Below, piece by piece: positions 14,388-17,764 of a stretch of DNA of 17,764 nucleotides (positions within the stretch are counted from its first letter, which is position 1; each line of letters starts with the position of its first letter). The notes beneath the pieces were generated by a model that was not told where the DNA came from, ran no database searches, and saw nothing but the letters and a program-made list of their open reading frames with translations. A program made the translations under genes and the position numbers. The stretch comes from DATCVA01 sp036567205 (GTDB lineage Bacteria; Pseudomonadota; Gammaproteobacteria; Burkholderiales; Burkholderiaceae_B): positions 1-17,764 of the forward strand of contig DATCVA010000302.1 of NCBI GenBank assembly GCA_036567205.1. The letters are read 5' to 3'.

Positions 14388-14912
14388 TTAACGATGATCA
14401 TCGTTGTGGATTTGAAGGGCTTCCAGAAAGCGCGACACCATATTGTATGTGGCGATGGTGGCGGTAAGTTCGACGAGCTGTTTAGGCTGGAACTCGGGCT
14501 TGACCGCGGCAAAGATGTCATCGGGCACTTGCACGTTGCGGGTCATGGCGTCGGTGTAGTCCAGTACGGCACGTTCTTTGTTATTGAACAAAGTGGATTC
14601 CTGCCATTGATCGAGTGCGTCGAGCTGCTCTTGCGTTATGCCTTCTTTCAGGGCAATGGGGGCGTGCTGGTGCGCTTCGTAGGGGGCGCCATTCAGCAGG
14701 GCGACGCGCATGATCACGAGTTCACGAAGGTCGCCGGGCAGGCTGCTAAGCTGGCGGATGCCAGTCAGGTGATTAAGCCATCCTCGCGCAACCGCCGGAC
14801 TATGCAGCAGCATTTGATATAGATGCAAGACGCTGCCGCGCTCGGCAACAATTTGTTCAACCAGCGGGCTGGCTTCGGGGTGATTCAAATCAGCGTACGG
14901 CAAACGGGCCAT
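14388..14912 (-). CDS. Carboxymuconolactone decarboxylase (CMD/AhpD-like) family protein
   Basis: A 174-residue all-helical protein of the CMD superfamily. The core is LPGDLRELVIMRVALLNG (about 57-74) followed by APYEAHQHAPIALKEGIT, where the conserved Glu and His of the family occur. The CxxC redox pair of AhpD is absent (Ala-Pro-Tyr-Glu replaces it), so it is unlikely to be an alkylhydroperoxidase reductase. It belongs instead with the gamma-carboxymuconolactone decarboxylase-like members whose substrates are mostly unknown. AAGGACA lies about eight bases before the ATG. It follows the cobalamin adenosyltransferase gene by 40 bases on the same strand and may be co-transcribed. It is convergent with the formylglutamate amidohydrolase gene. 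Confidence 0.85.
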   Translation of the reverse strand: MARLPYADLNHPEASPLVEQIVAERGSVLHLYQMLLHSPAVARGWLNHLTGIRQLSSLPGDLRELVIMRVALLNGAPYEAHQHAPIALKEGITQEQLDALDQWQESTLFNNKERAVLDYTDAMTRNVQVPDDIFAAVKPEFQPKQLVELTATIATYNMVSRFLEALQIHNDDHR

Positions 14913-14952
14913 TCTGTGTCCTTGTTGGTTTTATGTTAATAGGTTATTTCGG

Positions 14953-15492
14953 TTATCGTCCCCATAAAACGTCGGACTGGCCGGCCGTTTTATTAAGCAC
15001 GCGGGCCATTACAAAGCATAGGTCCGACAAGCGATTCAAATACTGCTTTACGGGAACGTTGACGGGTTCCGAACGATTAAGTGTAGTTACAGTGCGTTCT
15101 GCGCGGCGACAAAGTGTGCGAGCCATATGGGACAGCGCCGCTGCACGCGTGCCACCGGGCAAAATAAATTCTTTAAGCGGCTCTAGCGCCGCATTGTATT
15201 GCTTAAGCGCTTCGTCCAGAAAGACGACGTGTTCTTCCTTTAACGCCGTGTGGCCGGGTATGCAAAGTTCGGCTCCCAAATCGAAAAGGTCGTTCTGGAT
15301 GCGTGCGAACAGGGCGTCAATGCCGGCCGGCAGGCCTTCGGCGCGCAGCAGGCCAACCATGCTATTAAGTTCGTCGACATCACCCAGGGCGGCGATGCGT
15401 GGTGCGTCTTTGTCGACGCGGCTTCCGTCGCCTAGTCCGGTCGTGCCTTTGTCGCCAGTGCGTGTTGCTATCACCGAAAGACGATTTGCCAT
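14953..15492 (-). CDS. PduO-type cob(I)alamin adenosyltransferase
   Basis: Transfers the 5'-deoxyadenosyl group of ATP to cob(I)alamin, giving adenosylcobalamin, in the cytosol. The 179-residue protein matches the family length and has the ATP-binding N-terminus TRTGDKGTTGLGDG (10-23), GDVDELNSMVG (37-47), FDLGAELC, the FILPGG motif, the arginine-rich CRRAERTV helix, and the closing YLNRLSDLCFVMAR. These are the standard PduO/MMAB landmarks and differ from the CobA type. An AAGG lies about seven bases before the ATG. No B12 enzyme or cobalamin synthesis gene is in the window, so its client is unknown. Repeat copy 2 begins 43 bases upstream of its start. Confidence 0.94.
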   Translation of the reverse strand: MANRLSVIATRTGDKGTTGLGDGSRVDKDAPRIAALGDVDELNSMVGLLRAEGLPAGIDALFARIQNDLFDLGAELCIPGHTALKEEHVVFLDEALKQYNAALEPLKEFILPGGTRAAALSHMARTLCRRAERTVTTLNRSEPVNVPVKQYLNRLSDLCFVMARVLNKTAGQSDVLWGR

Positions 15493-15535
15493 GTTTTTAC
15501 CTTATCGTAATTTTTTTGAAAGTTATTGAACCTTA

Positions 15536-15638
15536 ATTCCGCCACTAAATCGCTTGTAGGCACGAAGACAAAGCGCAGACAGTACGTTTGTGCGGCAAGC
15601 CACATCGACGCCATTCACGGTTGATTCAGAGGTGGAAT
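15536..15638. repeat. 103-bp palindromic repeat element, copy 2
   Basis: It is the same length as copy 1 (6153-6255) and shares its core, including AAGCGCAGACAGTAC, TTTGT, CGGCAAGC, the GTAC-GTTT-GTGC central hairpin (15582-15593) and TTCACG-TTGATT. The terminal arms are ATTCCGCCACTAAATC (15536-15551) and GATTCAGAGGTGGAAT (15623-15638). They pair at 13 of 16 positions, plus one wobble among the three non-matching ones, although the arm sequences differ from those of copy 1. This copy lies in a divergent spacer, upstream of both the adenosyltransferase and the CusF-like gene, so it cannot be serving as a 3' terminator for either. Confidence 0.78.
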
Positions 15639-15775
15639 ACGACCGCTCGGGCGGATCGCCGTGCATTCCGTAACGCATTCTTACGCTCAAGGACTTTGTG
15701 CGGGTCAATTGCGGTTATGCTCGAAGTGTACCTTGCGGATGTGTGCCGGGGTGCCAAAGAAACAGGAGTAAATGT

Positions 15776-16078
15776 ATGTCTTTAACGAATCATCGATTAT
15801 TACAAGCCTTGGGCGCGGGCCTGGTCCTTACGTCTGCGTATTCCGTGACAGCCGCGGCTCAGGAGGCTCGCGCCTCGGGTGAGGTGCGGCGCGTGGATGC
15901 GGTTGCAGGCAAGGTCACCATAAAGCACGGTGCCATTTCCGATCTGGAGTTGCCGGCAATGACGCTGGTGTATCACATCGACCCAGCCTTGCTGGCCGGC
16001 ATTAAGCCGGGCGACAAGGTGGACTTTACCGCCAAACGCGAAGGCGGCAATTACGTGATTACCGAAATCAAGAAATAA
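15776..16078 (+). CDS. CusF-like periplasmic copper-binding family protein
   Basis: A 100-residue protein with a signal peptide (basic start, hydrophobic residues 8-27, likely cleavage after AAA near residue 28) and a small OB-fold domain of the CusF family. The pattern GEVRRVDAVAGKVTIKHG, PAMTLVY, ALLAGIKPGDKVDF and ITEIKK matches the family well. E. coli CusF binds Cu(I)/Ag(I) through His36, Met47 and Met49, capped by Trp44. Here His51 and Met62 are present, but the second Met is Leu64 and the Trp position is Leu59, so metal binding may be weaker or different. The ATG at 15776 has AGGAG seven bases upstream. The stop directly abuts the convergent hslU stop. No cusCBA, copA or copper sensor is adjacent. 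Confidence 0.85.
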   Translation: MSLTNHRLLQALGAGLVLTSAYSVTAAAQEARASGEVRRVDAVAGKVTIKHGAISDLELPAMTLVYHIDPALLAGIKPGDKVDFTAKREGGNYVITEIKK

Positions 16079-17410
16079 TTACAGCACGTACCTGGCCAAA
16101 TCCTGGCTGTTGGCGGTTTCCTGCAGTTTGTCATTGACGTAAGCAGCATCAATGACTACGGTTTGGCCGCTTTTGGCGCTTGCGTCGAACGACAAGTCTT
16201 CGAGCAGCTTTTCCATAACGGTATACAAACGTCGCGCACCGATATTTTCGGTGCGTTCGTTAACCTCGAAAGCCAACTCCGCCATCCGTTTGACCCCTTC
16301 TTGCGTAAAGTCCAGGGTAACGTCTTCGGTTGCCAAAAGCGCGCTGTATTGCTTGGTTAGCGATGCGTCGGTGTCGCATAAAATGCGTACGAAATCCTCG
16401 GCAGTCAGCGAGTCCAACTCGACACGGATGGGGAAACGGCCCTGAAGTTCGGGAATCAAGTCCGATGGGCGCGATAAGTGGAACGCGCCCGAGGCAATGA
16501 ACAGAATGTGGTCGGTGCGCACCACACCATACTTGGTGCTGACGGTAGTGCCTTCGACCAGAGGCAGCAGGTCGCGTTGTACGCCCTGCCGCGATACATC
16601 GCCGCCAGAGGTTTCCTGGCGCGTAGTGATTTTATCGATTTCGTCCAGGAAGACAATACCGTTTTGTTCGGCATTATTAACGGCTGTGGTGCGCAGATCT
16701 TCTTCGTTCACCCGTCGTGACGCTTCTTCTTCGGTTAGCAGTTTAAAAGCTTCTTTAACTGCCATTTTGCGTGATTTCTTTTTGTCGCGCCCCAACCCGG
16801 CAAACATGCCCTTGAGCTGCTCGGTCATTTCTTCCATGCCCGGAGGGGCCATGATTTCCATTTGCGGAGCGGCCTGGGCTACTTCGATTTCGATTTCCAG
16901 ATCGTCGATAGTTCCTTCGCGCAGACGTTTTCGAAAGGTTTGGCGCGCGGCGTTTTCTTCGCGTTGCGGCTCGCCCTGAGCATTGCGGGCGGGCGAGATC
17001 AGGACATCAAGGATGCGATCTTCGGCGGCGTCTTCGGCTTGTGTGCGCACGCGGCGCATTTCCACTTCACGCGTTTGCTTGATCGAGATCTCGACCAGGT
17101 CGCGAATAATGGTGTCGACGTCGCGGCCTACGTAGCCGACCTCAGTGAATTTGGTTGCTTCAATTTTAATGAAGGGAGCATTGGCCAGTTTCGCCAGGCG
17201 CCGGGCGATTTCGGTTTTCCCTACGCCCGTCGGCCCTATCATCAGAATGTTTTTGGGAACGATTTCATTACGCAGCGGCGCGGGTACTTGCTGGCGGCGC
17301 CAACGGTTACGCAGCGCAACCGCAACCGAGCGTTTGGCCCGGTCTTGCCCGACAATATTTTTGTCGAGTTCGGAGACAATTTCTCCGGGGGTCATATTGG
17401 TAGCAGACAT
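16079..17410 (-). CDS. hslU: ATP-dependent protease ATPase subunit HslU (ClpY)
   Basis: The hexameric AAA+ unfoldase of the HslUV protease, which feeds substrates to HslV in the cytosol. The 443-residue protein has normal length. Walker A is GPTGVGKT (59-66), the pore loop is GYVG (92-95), and the intermediate (I) domain covers about 110-240 with its charged helices. Walker B is IVFLDE (252-257), followed by IDKI. The sensor region is FIASGAFHLSRPSDLIPELQGRF, sensor-2 is GARRLYTVMEKLLEDLSF, and the C-terminus ends DLARYVL, the tail that docks into HslV. It follows hslV by 21 bases. No clear Shine-Dalgarno sequence is seen, suggesting coupling to hslV translation. Confidence 0.98.
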   Translation of the reverse strand: MSATNMTPGEIVSELDKNIVGQDRAKRSVAVALRNRWRRQQVPAPLRNEIVPKNILMIGPTGVGKTEIARRLAKLANAPFIKIEATKFTEVGYVGRDVDTIIRDLVEISIKQTREVEMRRVRTQAEDAAEDRILDVLISPARNAQGEPQREENAARQTFRKRLREGTIDDLEIEIEVAQAAPQMEIMAPPGMEEMTEQLKGMFAGLGRDKKKSRKMAVKEAFKLLTEEEASRRVNEEDLRTTAVNNAEQNGIVFLDEIDKITTRQETSGGDVSRQGVQRDLLPLVEGTTVSTKYGVVRTDHILFIASGAFHLSRPSDLIPELQGRFPIRVELDSLTAEDFVRILCDTDASLTKQYSALLATEDVTLDFTQEGVKRMAELAFEVNERTENIGARRLYTVMEKLLEDLSFDASAKSGQTVVIDAAYVNDKLQETANSQDLARYVL

Positions 17411-17431
17411 AGGTGACTTGGGTTGTGCGTT

Positions 17432-17764
17432 CTAGAGAGTTTCGATGACGTGGTTCTGATTTGTGTAAATGCACAAATCACCTGCGATTTCGAGTGATTT
17501 CTTAACGATGTCGGCGGGTGGCAAATCGGTGTTATGCAGCAGCGCCAGTGCAGCCGATTGCGCATAGGCACCGCCCGATCCGATAGCAGCCAGGCCGTGT
17601 TCAGGTTCGAGTACGTCGCCATTGCCGGTAAGTACCAGCGAATGCTCGCGGTCGGCCACAATAAGCATGGCTTCGAGCCGGCGTAAAACGCGGTCTGTCC
17701 GCCAGTCTTTGGTTAGTTCAACCGCGGCTCGCATGAGGTGGCCCTGATGTTTTTCCAGCTTGGC
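17432..17764 (-). CDS. hslV: ATP-dependent protease peptidase subunit HslV (C-terminal part, runs off the window)
   Basis: The visible 110 residues are the C-terminal part of HslV, the proteasome-like peptidase that forms the double hexamer of HslUV. Typical segments are AKLEKHQGHLMRAAVELTKD, WRTDRVLRRLEAMLIVAD, LTGNGDVLEPEHGLAAIGSGG, YAQSAALALL and the closing DLCIYTNQNHVIETL. The frame is open through the window edge. The missing N-terminal part of about 70 residues carries the catalytic threonine. It lies just upstream of hslU on the same strand, the conserved hslVU order. Confidence 0.97.
   Translation of the reverse strand, partial: AKLEKHQGHLMRAAVELTKDWRTDRVLRRLEAMLIVADREHSLVLTGNGDVLEPEHGLAAIGSGGAYAQSAALALLHNTDLPPADIVKKSLEIAGDLCIYTNQNHVIETL

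Noticed and set aside
14390..14405. Perfect 16-bp palindrome AACGATGATCATCGTT
   Set aside because: It lies over the last codons and stop of the CMD gene with no U-tract. It is probably a by-product of the His-Asn-Asp-Asp-His codons. It could help end the convergent transcripts, but nothing supports that.
15536..15638. Cobalamin riboswitch upstream of the adenosyltransferase
   Set aside because: The sequence is the dispersed repeat, and no B12-box-like element (GCCACTG-type) in the right orientation and context was found.
16862..17416. Long open frame antisense to hslU (184 codons), and others such as 14373-14822, 12270-12599 and 1307-1771
   Set aside because: Each lies wholly or almost wholly opposite a confidently identified gene and has no family signature. 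They follow from codon bias in the real strand.

Overview
The window looks like a chromosomal segment of a betaproteobacterium in the order Burkholderiales, most likely family Alcaligenaceae (Bordetella/Achromobacter/Pusillimonas-like). The evidence is the ybeD-lipB-lipA block, a LysR plus MmgE/PrpD plus Bug-type (TctC) gene set, a Dpp/Opp-type ABC operon linked to an N-formylglutamate amidohydrolase, and hslVU. The family placement is inference from gene content and protein style, not from a search. No rRNA, tRNA, CRISPR array, integrase or transposase is visible.

Layout. 1-47: last codons of an upstream gene. 51-2098 (+): ybeD, lipB and lipA, the endogenous lipoate pathway, ending at a bidirectional terminator (2138-2163). 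2177-3088 (-) and 3232-4635 (+): a LysR regulator divergent from an MmgE/PrpD-family gene, with nested dyads between them. 4604-5029 (+): the C-terminal third of a Bug/TctC substrate-binding protein, apparently left by a deletion. 5052-6035 (-): a RimK-like ATP-grasp ligase of unknown substrate. 6260-7453 (-): an M20 amidohydrolase. 7885-14349 (+): a complete peptide-type ABC importer (binding protein, two permeases, two ATPases), then an N-formylglutamate amidohydrolase. 14388-14912 and 14953-15492 (-): a carboxymuconolactone decarboxylase-like protein and a PduO-type cob(I)alamin adenosyltransferase. 15776-16078 (+): a small CusF-like periplasmic protein. 16079-17764 (-): hslU and the C-terminal part of hslV.

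How the genes fit together. The divergent M20 hydrolase, the importer and the formylglutamate amidohydrolase suggest uptake and deacylation or deformylation of N-blocked amino acids or short peptides. That is an inference from context. The LysR/PrpD/Bug group resembles a small organic-acid catabolic locus that has lost its own binding protein. The lipoate and hslVU ends are conserved core genes.

The most unusual non-coding signal is a pair of 103-bp palindromic elements of equal length (6153-6255 and 15536-15638). They lie more than 9 kb apart and share a conserved core. Their terminal arms differ in sequence between copies yet still pair within each copy. This looks like a structured interspersed repeat (REP- or MITE-like). 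Most of the rest of the window is ordinary metabolic and core gene content, and I did not find a clearly new multi-gene system.
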